NCBI GenBank assembly: GCA_002327255.1
Contig: DCUM01000094.1
Coordinates: forward strand, 9,188 to 17,104
Length of the DNA stretch: 7,917 nt
Direction of reading: 5' to 3'
Source of the DNA: a bacterium UBA2214
GTDB lineage: Bacteria; Zhuqueibacterota; Zhuqueibacteria; Residuimicrobiales; Residuimicrobiaceae
Program-made: the position numbers and the translations under genes
Shown here: piece after piece, positions 1-6,727 of the stretch
How positions within the stretch are numbered: the first letter of the stretch is position 1
Layout: each line of letters starts with the position of its first letter
The notes under the pieces: generated by a model
What the model was told of the DNA's origin: nothing
The model's database searches: none
The model's input: only the letters and a program-made list of their open reading frames with translations

Positions 1-32
1 GAGAATATGCGTCAGACAAAAGAGAGGGTGTC

Positions 33-65
33 CCGGGAGCGCCGGGCACCAGCCCGGCGCCCCGG
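33..65 (+). other. GC-rich stem-loop in the leader upstream of carB
   Basis: A near-perfect inverted repeat. Bases 39-47 pair with 52-60 (nine G-C pairs around the four-base loop ACCA). After a single bulged A at 38, bases 33-37 pair with 61-65, giving a 14-bp stem. No T-tract follows, so it is not a standard intrinsic terminator. It ends about 85 bases before the carB start. It could be the 3' end structure of an upstream transcript, an attenuator-like element for carB, or a dispersed palindromic repeat. The window does not decide between these. Confidence 0.6.
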
Positions 66-149
66 AAACGACCTGTTGGGAAGAAACCGGCAGGCTTTAA
101 TGCGTAGTGGCTAATTAATGAACTCATAATACAACAGAGTAGAAGCAAG

Positions 150-3100
150 ATGCTGACGAAACCCCAAAAAGTAATCATTCTCGGCAGCTCGGCGCTGAAA
201 ATCGGCGAGGCGGGCGAATTCGATTATTCGGGCAGCCAGGCCATCAAGGCGTTGAAGGAAGAAGGCATCCAGACCGTCCTGGTCAATCCCAACATTGCCA
301 CCATTCAGACTTCCGAGCACCTGGCCAACGAAGTCTATTTTCTCCCCGTGACCCCCTATTTCGTGGAACAGGTCATCCGCAAAGAAAAACCCGACGGCAT
401 TTTGCTGGGATTCGGCGGTCAAACGGCGCTCAACTGCGGCGTCGAACTGGAACGCGAAGGCATTTTGCGGCGCTACGGCGTCAATGTGCTCGGCACACCG
501 GTCGAAGCCATCATGAACACCGAAGACCGCGACCTCTTCATCGCCAAACTGCGTCAGATCGACGTCAAAGTACCGCGCAGCCAGGCGGTTTTCACCATCG
601 AGGAAGCCGTCCGGGTGGCCGAAGAGATCGGCTACCCGGTGATGATCCGCATCGCCTACGCCCTCGGCGGTCTGGGATCCGGCATCTGCCGTTCCGCGGA
701 GGAGGTGCGCCAACGAGCCCGCAAAGCCTTCTCCCATGCCAAACAGATTCTCGTCGAGGAGTATCTTCTCGGCTGGAAAGAGATCGAATACGAGATCGTC
801 CGCGATCAATACGACAATTGCCTCTCCGTGTGCAACATGGAAAACTTTGATCCCATGGGCATCCATACCGGCGAGAGCATCGTCGTCGCGCCGAGCCAGA
901 CCCTGAGCAACCGCGAATACCACCTGCTGCGCGAGATCGCCATCCGCACGGTGCGGCATCTCGGCATCATCGGCGAATGCAATATCCAGTATGCCCTGAA
1001 TCCGCAATCCGAGGACTATCGCGTCATCGAGATCAATGCGCGGCTGTCGCGCAGTTCGGCGCTGGCGTCCAAAGCCACCGGCTACCCGCTCGCCGCCGTG
1101 GCGGCCAAACTGGCATTGGGGTACAGTCTGGTCGATCTGCCCAATTCCATCACCCGGGTCACCAAATCCAGCTTTGAGCCCGCACTGGACTATATCGTCG
1201 TCAAGATACCGCGCTGGGACCTGAAAAAGTTTCGCCTGGTCTCGAAGAAACTGGGTTCCGCCATGAAGTCGGTGGGCGAGATCATGGCCATTGGCCGCAA
1301 ATTTGAAGAGGCCCTGCAAAAGGGCTTGCGCATGCTTGAAATCGGATTTGACGGCCTGGTGCTCAACCGCGCTCCTGAAACCGAAGACCTGCGCAAGGAA
1401 TTGGCAGAACCGACGGACTTGAGGATTTTTGCCATTCCGGAAGCGCTCAAGCAGGGCATGAGCATCGACGAGATACACGAACTCACCCATATCGACCGCT
1501 GGTTTTTGTACAAGATCGGCAACATCGTCGAGATGGAACAGCATCTCAGGGAGGTGGGCGAGCAGCGCTGTCCGCGCGACATCATGCTGGAAGCGAAACA
1601 GATGGGATTCTCCGACCGGCAGATCGGCATGGCACTCGGCTGTGGCGAGAATGAAACGCGCCAGTTGCGCAAGAATTACGGCCTGGCGCCCTGCGTCAAA
1701 CAGATCGACACCCTGGCGGCCGAGTATCCGGCGCAGACGAACTATCTCTATCTCACCTATAACGGTCAGGAAGACGATGTCACCTTCAATGTCCGCAATG
1801 GCGTCATGGTACTCGGCAGTGGCGCTTACCGCATCGGCAGCTCGGTGGAATTCGACTGGTGCTGCGTCAATACCGTGATGGCCTTGAAAAATCTCAATTA
1901 TCACACCATCATGGTCAATTATAATCCCGAGACTGTCAGCACCGACTATGACGTCTGCGACAAGCTCTATTTCGATGAACTCTCCTTTGAAACGGTTTGC
2001 GACATTTATGAGAAGGAGAGACCCCTTGGCATCATCCTCTCCATGGGGGGGCAGATCCCCAACAATCTGGCATTGCGGCTGCATAATGAGGGGTATCGGG
2101 TTTTGGGCACTTCGGCCATGAGCATCGACAATGCCGAAGACCGTCACAAGTTCTCCAAATTGCTCGATGACCTGCATATCGATCAACCGGCCTGGGCGGA
2201 ACTGACCTCCATCAAACGCGCCATCGAGTTTGCCGAAAAGGTCGGCTATCCGGTTCTGGTGCGGCCCAGCTACGTCCTCAGTGGCGCCGCCATGAGCGTG
2301 GCCTCGACGGATGCAGAACTGGAGAAATTCCTGAAAAAGGCGGCGATGATCTCCTCGGATCATCCGGTGGTGATCTCCAAATTCATCGAAAACGCCAAGG
2401 AGATCGAGATCGATGCCATCGGTCACGACGGCGAGCTGCTGGTTTACGCCATCAGCGAACATGTCGAAAATGCGGGTGTTCATTCCGGGGATGCGACCCT
2501 GGTGCTGCCGCCGCAGCGCACCTTTCTCGAAACGACGCGGCGGATCAAAAAGATCGCCCGGCAGATCGCTGCTGCGCTCAAGATCAACGGACCGTTCAAC
2601 ATCCAGTTCGTGGCCAAAGACAATGACGTCAAGGTGATCGAATGCAATTTGCGCGCCTCGCGCAGTTTTCCCTTCGTCTCGAAGATTTTTGACATCAACT
2701 TTATCGACCTGGCGACGCGGGTGATCATGGGCCATCATCCGCCGCGCATCGACCGCTCCGCTTTCGATCTCGAATACGTCGGCGTCAAGGCGCCACAATT
2801 CTCGTTCACCCGTCTGGTCGGAGCGGATCCGACCGTGGGCGTCGAAATGGCCTCCACCGGTGAAGTCGCCTGCCTCGGCGATGATTTCGAAGAGGCGTTT
2901 CTGCTCTCTCTGCTCTCGGTCGGCTACCGGCTGCCGGTTAAAAATATCCTGCTGTCGACGGGGCCCATCGAATCCAAGGTCGAATTTCTCGCCTCGACGC
3001 GCCAGTTGCATGAAATGGGCATGCAATTTTTCGCCACCCCCGGCACCGCGCGTTTCATGGAGGAGCATGGCATCCCCGCCCGGGTGCTGCACTGGCCGCT

Positions 3101-3350
3101 GTCGGAGAAGAAACCCGGCGCCGTGGAGTATCTCAGCGAACGTAAAATCGATCTGGTCATCAACATTCCCAAGAATGTTCAGGAAGAGGAATTGACCAAT
3201 GATTATATCATCCGCCGCGCGGCGGTGGATTTTGCCGTTCCCCTTTTCACCAACATGCAGTTGGCACGGCGTTTTGTGGAAGCGATTCACCGCCATGCGC
3301 TCAAAGATCTATCGATAAAGAGCTGGCGCGAGTACAAGGAATCGGAGTGA
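150..3350 (+). CDS. carB: carbamoyl-phosphate synthase large subunit, animal/Bacteroidota-like type
   Basis: Makes carbamoyl phosphate from bicarbonate, ammonia (normally channelled from the glutaminase subunit CarA) and two ATP, for pyrimidine and arginine synthesis in the cytoplasm. At 1066 aa it is full length (E. coli 1073). It has the duplicated ATP-grasp architecture: first half about 1-400, oligomerisation region about 400-545, second half about 553-930, allosteric domain about 935-1066. Catalytic residues are in place in both halves: R167, the glycine-rich loop at 173-178, Q280, E294 and N296 in the first; R705, Q819, E831 and N833 in the second. Motifs such as MENFDPMGIHTGES (230-243) and SSVEFDWCC follow human CPS1 more closely than E. 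coli CarB. The start at 150 gives the expected N-terminus (KVIILGSS), but no strong Shine-Dalgarno precedes it. carA is not seen; it may lie upstream of the window or elsewhere. The gene uses almost no TTA, CTA or TCA codons, which leaves a very long open antisense frame. Confidence 0.98.
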   Translation: MLTKPQKVIILGSSALKIGEAGEFDYSGSQAIKALKEEGIQTVLVNPNIATIQTSEHLANEVYFLPVTPYFVEQVIRKEKPDGILLGFGGQTALNCGVELEREGILRRYGVNVLGTPVEAIMNTEDRDLFIAKLRQIDVKVPRSQAVFTIEEAVRVAEEIGYPVMIRIAYALGGLGSGICRSAEEVRQRARKAFSHAKQILVEEYLLGWKEIEYEIVRDQYDNCLSVCNMENFDPMGIHTGESIVVAPSQTLSNREYHLLREIAIRTVRHLGIIGECNIQYALNPQSEDYRVIEINARLSRSSALASKATGYPLAAVAAKLALGYSLVDLPNSITRVTKSSFEPALDYIVVKIPRWDLKKFRLVSKKLGSAMKSVGEIMAIGRKFEEALQKGLRMLEIGFDGLVLNRAPETEDLRKELAEPTDLRIFAIPEALKQGMSIDEIHELTHIDRWFLYKIGNIVEMEQHLREVGEQRCPRDIMLEAKQMGFSDRQIGMALGCGENETRQLRKNYGLAPCVKQIDTLAAEYPAQTNYLYLTYNGQEDDVTFNVRNGVMVLGSGAYRIGSSVEFDWCCVNTVMALKNLNYHTIMVNYNPETVSTDYDVCDKLYFDELSFETVCDIYEKERPLGIILSMGGQIPNNLALRLHNEGYRVLGTSAMSIDNAEDRHKFSKLLDDLHIDQPAWAELTSIKRAIEFAEKVGYPVLVRPSYVLSGAAMSVASTDAELEKFLKKAAMISSDHPVVISKFIENAKEIEIDAIGHDGELLVYAISEHVENAGVHSGDATLVLPPQRTFLETTRRIKKIARQIAAALKINGPFNIQFVAKDNDVKVIECNLRASRSFPFVSKIFDINFIDLATRVIMGHHPPRIDRSAFDLEYVGVKAPQFSFTRLVGADPTVGVEMASTGEVACLGDDFEEAFLLSLLSVGYRLPVKNILLSTGPIESKVEFLASTRQLHEMGMQFFATPGTARFMEEHGIPARVLHWPLSEKKPGAVEYLSERKIDLVINIPKNVQEEELTNDYIIRRAAVDFAVPLFTNMQLARRFVEAIHRHALKDLSIKSWREYKESE

Positions 3351-3393
3351 ATCCTGTGCCTGAACACACAAGAATGAAAAAAAATGCTTGCTG

Positions 3394-3424
3394 TTGTGCG
3401 CTAAAATGTCTAAAATCTTATAAT
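3394..3424 (+). promoter_or_regulatory. candidate sigma-70-like promoter for the envelope gene cluster
   Basis: A perfect TATAAT lies at 3419-3424, with a TTG-containing -35-like hexamer (TTGTGC) at 3394-3399. The 19-base spacer is slightly long. The predicted transcript start, around 3431, would leave a leader of about 20 bases before the next gene. The gap is visibly AT-richer than the coding DNA on either side. The heptamer CTAAAAT occurs twice nine bases apart (3401-3407 and 3410-3416) inside the spacer, which could be an operator half-site pair or chance in AT-rich DNA. I see no clear intrinsic terminator for carB in the same gap, so read-through from carB is also possible. Confidence 0.4.
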
Positions 3425-3451
3425 ATGGTTATTGCCGGAAAGGATTGAAAA

Positions 3452-4141
3452 ATGCGCATCAACCCATTGATGTCCCTTGTTTTATTTATGTTCTGTGCCG
3501 GACTGATGGCGCAGGAAACGCCCGCCAAACGCACGGTGGCCGTTCTCTATTTTGACAACAACAGTCTGGTCAAGCAAGAGGAGATGGAACCGCTGCGCAA
3601 AGGGCTCGCCGATATGATGATCACTGAATTGAGCAAGATCGAGCAATTTCAGGTCGTGGAGCGCGCCAATCTCGAAAAAATCCTCGAGGAGATGAAAATG
3701 GGGCAGGCCGGCATGGTTGATGGGGAGCAGGTGCAGCAAGTCGGCAAGATGCTGGGGGCGGAAAATCTCATCCTCGGTTCCTACATGCTGATGTTCGACG
3801 GCAAGCTGCGCATCGATGCCCGGCTTGTGGAGGTTGAGACCGGCCGCACGCTCAAAGCCGAAGAAGAAACGGGCGCGCCCAAGAATCTGTCGCAGATGGT
3901 CGCCAATCTCGTCCGCCGTCATGCGGGGCACATGCAGGTCAAATTATCCTCGCAGCAGAGCAAGGCACTGAGCGAGCCGGAGAACAAGTCTTTCGAAGCC
4001 TCTCTGCTCTACGCGCGTGGTCTGGCCTACGAGGATGCGCACGACTATGCCAATGCGCGCAAAATGTACCAGCAGGCCATTAAACTGAATCCCAAATTTG
4101 TACGCGCCAGAACCCGCTTGAAAGCGCTTCTGCAAAAATAA
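3452..4141 (+). CDS. secreted CsgG/FlgO-like protein with C-terminal TPR
   Basis: A 229-aa protein with a Sec signal peptide (hydrophobic core about 5-18, likely cleavage after A20 in GLMA-QE) and no convincing lipobox, so probably periplasmic. Residues 28-165 resemble the CsgG/FlgO/TolB-N-like fold. They open with a strand VAVLYFDNNS (29-38), followed by a helix around LRKGLADMMITEL, the VVER strand (68-71), and KMLGAENLILGSY leading to the strand RIDARLVEVETG (120-131). Residues about 183-216 form one TPR-like helix pair. Only a few residues separate GSY from the next strand, so the membrane hairpin of true CsgG appears absent. AAGGA at 3440-3444, seven bases before the ATG, supports this start. 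It is the first gene of a probable four-gene operon and a clear paralogue of the next gene. Exact role unknown; scaffold, sensor or assembly factor at the outer membrane are possibilities. Confidence 0.85.
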   Translation: MRINPLMSLVLFMFCAGLMAQETPAKRTVAVLYFDNNSLVKQEEMEPLRKGLADMMITELSKIEQFQVVERANLEKILEEMKMGQAGMVDGEQVQQVGKMLGAENLILGSYMLMFDGKLRIDARLVEVETGRTLKAEEETGAPKNLSQMVANLVRRHAGHMQVKLSSQQSKALSEPENKSFEASLLYARGLAYEDAHDYANARKMYQQAIKLNPKFVRARTRLKALLQK

Positions 4142-4183
4142 CCTGATCTTCAAGGCTGCGCGAGCACATGTTGAGGCATCATT

Positions 4184-5551
4184 ATGTTTAGACACCTTTT
4201 GCGCTACGCCGGCGTTTTTGGCGCTGGATGGATAATTATATTGCAGGGCTGCGCGCCCGTTCCCAAGCACGGTCCGGGGCGTGATCTGATCGAGGCCGGC
4301 CGCTATGCCGAGGCGGTGCGACCGTTGAAGAGGGCGATCGCTCAGGACTATCGCGATATCGAGGCGATCCGCGACATGGGGATCGCCATGTACCACACCC
4401 GCAAGTTGAATCTCGCCCAGGGTTTTCTCCGTCTCGCCCTCAGCCGTCACCCGGATGATCTCATTGCCACCTGTTATCTCGGCATGGTCTATGAAGAACG
4501 CGGACAACGCGATGCCGCCATTCAGCAGTACCTCACCTATGTCGAGAAGGGTCCGCGCAATAAACAGCGCGGGCTCATCGCCGGCCGGCTGCAAGTCCTG
4601 ATGCGGCAGCGCATGGCGGCGGAGGTCAAAGCGCTGATCGCCCAGGAAACCGCGCTCGACGTCAGCCAGACGCCGGAGAATTCCATCGCGGTGCTCTACT
4701 TCGCCAATCTCAGCCAGAATCCCGATTACACCGTCCTGCAAAAGGGCCTCACCGACATGATCATCACCGATCTCGCCAAGGTCAGTGGCCTGACCGTGGT
4801 GGAGCGCGCCCGGTTGCAGATGCTCATCGATGAGATCGGGTTGGGCATGAGCGGCCTGGTCGCCGAAGAGACCGCACCACGCATGGGAAAACTGCTCGGC
4901 GCGGCACGGGTGGTGCAAGGCACTTTTTCCGGCGCCACGGGCGATGACATTCGCATCAACGCCGGCATCACCCAGACGCGGGAAGGCATCTTTTTGCCCG
5001 CGGATCATATCTCCGGCACCATTCAGGCATTTTATCAGCTCGAGAAAGATGTCGTCTTCAATATCATCGATGCCATGGGCATTCAATTAAGCCGGGCCGA
5101 ACGCGAAGCGATTCAGAAAATTCCCACCGCCAACCTGCTGGCCTTCATGGCTTACTGCCGCGGACTCGATTACGAAGACAAAGGCCTGTACGGCGAAGCG
5201 CGCGACGCCTTCCAGTCGGCCGCCAACATCGATCCCGGTTTTGCTGCCGCCATGCGCGCTGTGGAACGGAGCCAGGTTTTCGCTGATTTCACAGCGCGGC
5301 CGCCCGCGGTCGCGCCCTCCTTGCTCGTGGAAACCCGGGAGACCCGCTTGAGCGAATCAGGGGTGAATTTGCCCGCCGCAGAGACACCGGAATATGGCAG
5401 TCAGGATATCCTCAGCCGGACGGCGGCCAATACCACCCCCGGTTTCGTCCCGGGCATCGAGTCGCGCAAGCCGACGACCGAAGGGGATGGCGCCATCATC
5501 GGCGGCAGCGCACCCATCGAGGTGCGCATTCATTTACCCCTCAAACCCTAA
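4184..5551 (+). CDS. lipoprotein with N-terminal TPRs, CsgG/FlgO-like domain and C-terminal TPR
   Basis: A 455-aa protein with a lipoprotein signal: hydrophobic segment to residue 19, then lipobox LQGC with lipidated C23 and Ala at +2. Residues about 36-134 are TPR-like helical repeats (GRYAEAVRPLKRAIAQD; later YEERGQRDAAIQQYL). Residues about 166-300 form a CsgG/FlgO-like domain starting SIAVLYFANLS (166-176), with the VVER strand at 204-207 and GKLLGA at 234-239. A second TPR sits at about 318-351 (GLDYEDKGLYGEARDAF). Residues 365-455 are a low-complexity, Pro/Thr-rich tail ending in a short beta-prone stretch. From residue 166 to about 360 it aligns along its length with the preceding gene's product, so the two are tandem paralogues; the N-terminal TPRs and tail are extra. 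GAGG at 4173-4176 is well placed for this ATG. It probably sits at the inner face of the outer membrane and binds a partner through its TPRs. Confidence 0.86.
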   Translation: MFRHLLRYAGVFGAGWIIILQGCAPVPKHGPGRDLIEAGRYAEAVRPLKRAIAQDYRDIEAIRDMGIAMYHTRKLNLAQGFLRLALSRHPDDLIATCYLGMVYEERGQRDAAIQQYLTYVEKGPRNKQRGLIAGRLQVLMRQRMAAEVKALIAQETALDVSQTPENSIAVLYFANLSQNPDYTVLQKGLTDMIITDLAKVSGLTVVERARLQMLIDEIGLGMSGLVAEETAPRMGKLLGAARVVQGTFSGATGDDIRINAGITQTREGIFLPADHISGTIQAFYQLEKDVVFNIIDAMGIQLSRAEREAIQKIPTANLLAFMAYCRGLDYEDKGLYGEARDAFQSAANIDPGFAAAMRAVERSQVFADFTARPPAVAPSLLVETRETRLSESGVNLPAAETPEYGSQDILSRTAANTTPGFVPGIESRKPTTEGDGAIIGGSAPIEVRIHLPLKP

Positions 5552-5571
5552 CGCATCGCAGGACACGCATC

Positions 5572-6720
5572 ATGGACTCCCCTATCTTTTCGTCTCTCTA
5601 CAAAAATCTCCTGACCTGCCGGGATATCTTGTTTCTGATGCTGTTTTGCATTTCCGTGGCCGTGGAGGCGCAAACCGGTGTACTGGAACGCCAGAACAAG
5701 GGTGTGGCCATGCCCGCGGTATCGTTTCAATGGTGGAAGGTCGAGGAGACGAAGATTCATCAGTTCGCGATCCCGGTCACCTTCAGCTATCCGGTGAATG
5801 AAAAATTGCAGTTGAATCTGGCCACCTCACCGGCCTTCAGCACCCTGGAGAGTCGCGGCAGCGCCTCGTTGAACGGTCTCTCTGATACCCGTTTCAGCGG
5901 CAACTATCTTTTGCATGAGGAACGTGTCATGGCCACTTTTGGCGTGAATTTGCCCAGCGGCAAACATGCGCTCAAAAGTGAAGAATTCGTCGTCGCCAAT
6001 GTCCTCGCCCTGCACGCCTTTGATTTCATGACGCCTATTCTCGGGCAGGGATTTGATATCAGCGCCGGACTGGCCACCACCTTCAAGATGCCAACGCTGG
6101 TGCTGGGACTGGGGGCCGGGTTCCTCATGCGCGGACCTTTTTCACCCATTGAAAATGCCAGCGACAAATACAATCCAGGCGATGAAATCACCCTTTCTTT
6201 GGGGCTCGATTATCCGATGCGGCAGAAGAAAAAATTGATGTTCGATGTCAGTTACACCCTCTATACGGCGGACAAGGTCGAGAAGAATGAAGTCTTTCAG
6301 GCCGGCAACCGCATCTCGTTTCAGGCCATGGCGTATATGCCGGGCGAGCGCGCGACACTGCTCTTTTCCGTCCGCGATCGCATCCGCGCGAAAAACAAAC
6401 TGGCTTCCGGCCAGGATTTGATCCCGGAACGGCAGAACAGCAATGGCAACGAGATCGAGATTCTGGCGACACTTCTGCTGCCGCAGCGCCAGGGCTGGAC
6501 GCTCCGCGGCACCGTGGAGGGCCGCTTTTATTCCAATAACGCCTATGATGCCGGCGGCGCCACCATCGGCGGTGCCGGCATCGGTCTTGGCTACCCGCTC
6601 TCCCCCCAAACAACCTTCGACATGGAAGCACGATTCTACGTCGGATCGCTGGACACGGGATTTGACCCGGTGAACACCACGGGGTTGCGGCTGCTGGGTG
6701 GACTCAAAGTACGTTTGTGA
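5572..6720 (+). CDS. probable outer-membrane beta-barrel protein
   Basis: A 382-aa protein with a long-n-region Sec signal peptide (hydrophobic core about 19-31, likely cleavage after A33 in VEA-QT). The mature part is a series of alternating strands and glycine/aromatic turns with no hydrophobic helix, as expected of an outer-membrane barrel. The segment around GLSDTRFSGNYLL (from residue 102), followed by FGVNLPSGKHAL (123-134), resembles the GLGDT...LPTG pattern of the phenol-degradation MetA-like transporter barrels (Pfam Phenol_MetA_deg); this is family resemblance by eye. The C-terminus ends in a strand finishing KVRL, with terminal Leu instead of the Phe common in proteobacterial barrels. 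AGGA at 5560-5563 supports the start, 20 bases after the preceding stop. Position within the operon suggests it is the membrane partner of the two TPR/CsgG-like proteins. Substrate or function unknown. Confidence 0.75.
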   Translation: MDSPIFSSLYKNLLTCRDILFLMLFCISVAVEAQTGVLERQNKGVAMPAVSFQWWKVEETKIHQFAIPVTFSYPVNEKLQLNLATSPAFSTLESRGSASLNGLSDTRFSGNYLLHEERVMATFGVNLPSGKHALKSEEFVVANVLALHAFDFMTPILGQGFDISAGLATTFKMPTLVLGLGAGFLMRGPFSPIENASDKYNPGDEITLSLGLDYPMRQKKKLMFDVSYTLYTADKVEKNEVFQAGNRISFQAMAYMPGERATLLFSVRDRIRAKNKLASGQDLIPERQNSNGNEIEILATLLLPQRQGWTLRGTVEGRFYSNNAYDAGGATIGGAGIGLGYPLSPQTTFDMEARFYVGSLDTGFDPVNTTGLRLLGGLKVRL

Positions 6721-6724
6721 GGTG
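6719..6724 (+). promoter_or_regulatory. ribosome binding site that fixes the start of the LamG lipoprotein gene
   Basis: GAGGTG overlaps the TGA stop of the barrel gene (6718-6720) and lies just before the ATG at 6728. It favours that ATG over the upstream in-frame ATG at 6698, which would overlap the barrel gene and place ten extra residues before the signal sequence. The stop/Shine-Dalgarno overlap suggests translational coupling. Confidence 0.7.
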
Positions 6725-6727
6725 AAC

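Noticed and set aside
3..107. Open frame entering from the left edge, possibly the 3' end of an upstream gene such as carA
   Set aside because: The Pro/Lys/Arg-rich translation does not resemble the CarA C-terminus, other frames are also open here because of high GC, and the stem-loop falls within it.
96..130. Promoter-like hexamers before carB (TTTAAT at 96-101, CATAAT at 125-130)
   Set aside because: Neither has a -35 element at an acceptable distance, so no promoter can be supported.
111..3296. A 1061-residue open frame on the minus strand opposite carB
   Set aside because: It is in exact codon register with an unmistakable carB and its product has no recognisable domain; it reflects avoidance of TTA, CTA and TCA codons.
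3351..3400. Terminator after carB
   Set aside because: Only four-base pairings around CACACAAG and CTTG were found, and the A-run at 3377-3384 is on the wrong side and strand for a + strand terminator.
3944..5086. A 380-residue open frame on the minus strand spanning two genes
   Set aside because: It is codon-aligned opposite the CsgG-like/TPR lipoprotein gene, crosses an intergenic region, and encodes nothing recognisable.
3452..5551. Curli (csg) secretion operon
   Set aside because: No CsgA/B repeat proteins, CsgE or CsgF are present, and the CsgG-like domains appear to lack the pore hairpins.
6698..6727. Upstream ATG start for the LamG lipoprotein
   Set aside because: It lies inside the barrel gene and puts ten residues before an otherwise normal lipoprotein signal; the Shine-Dalgarno at 6719-6724 points to the ATG at 6728.
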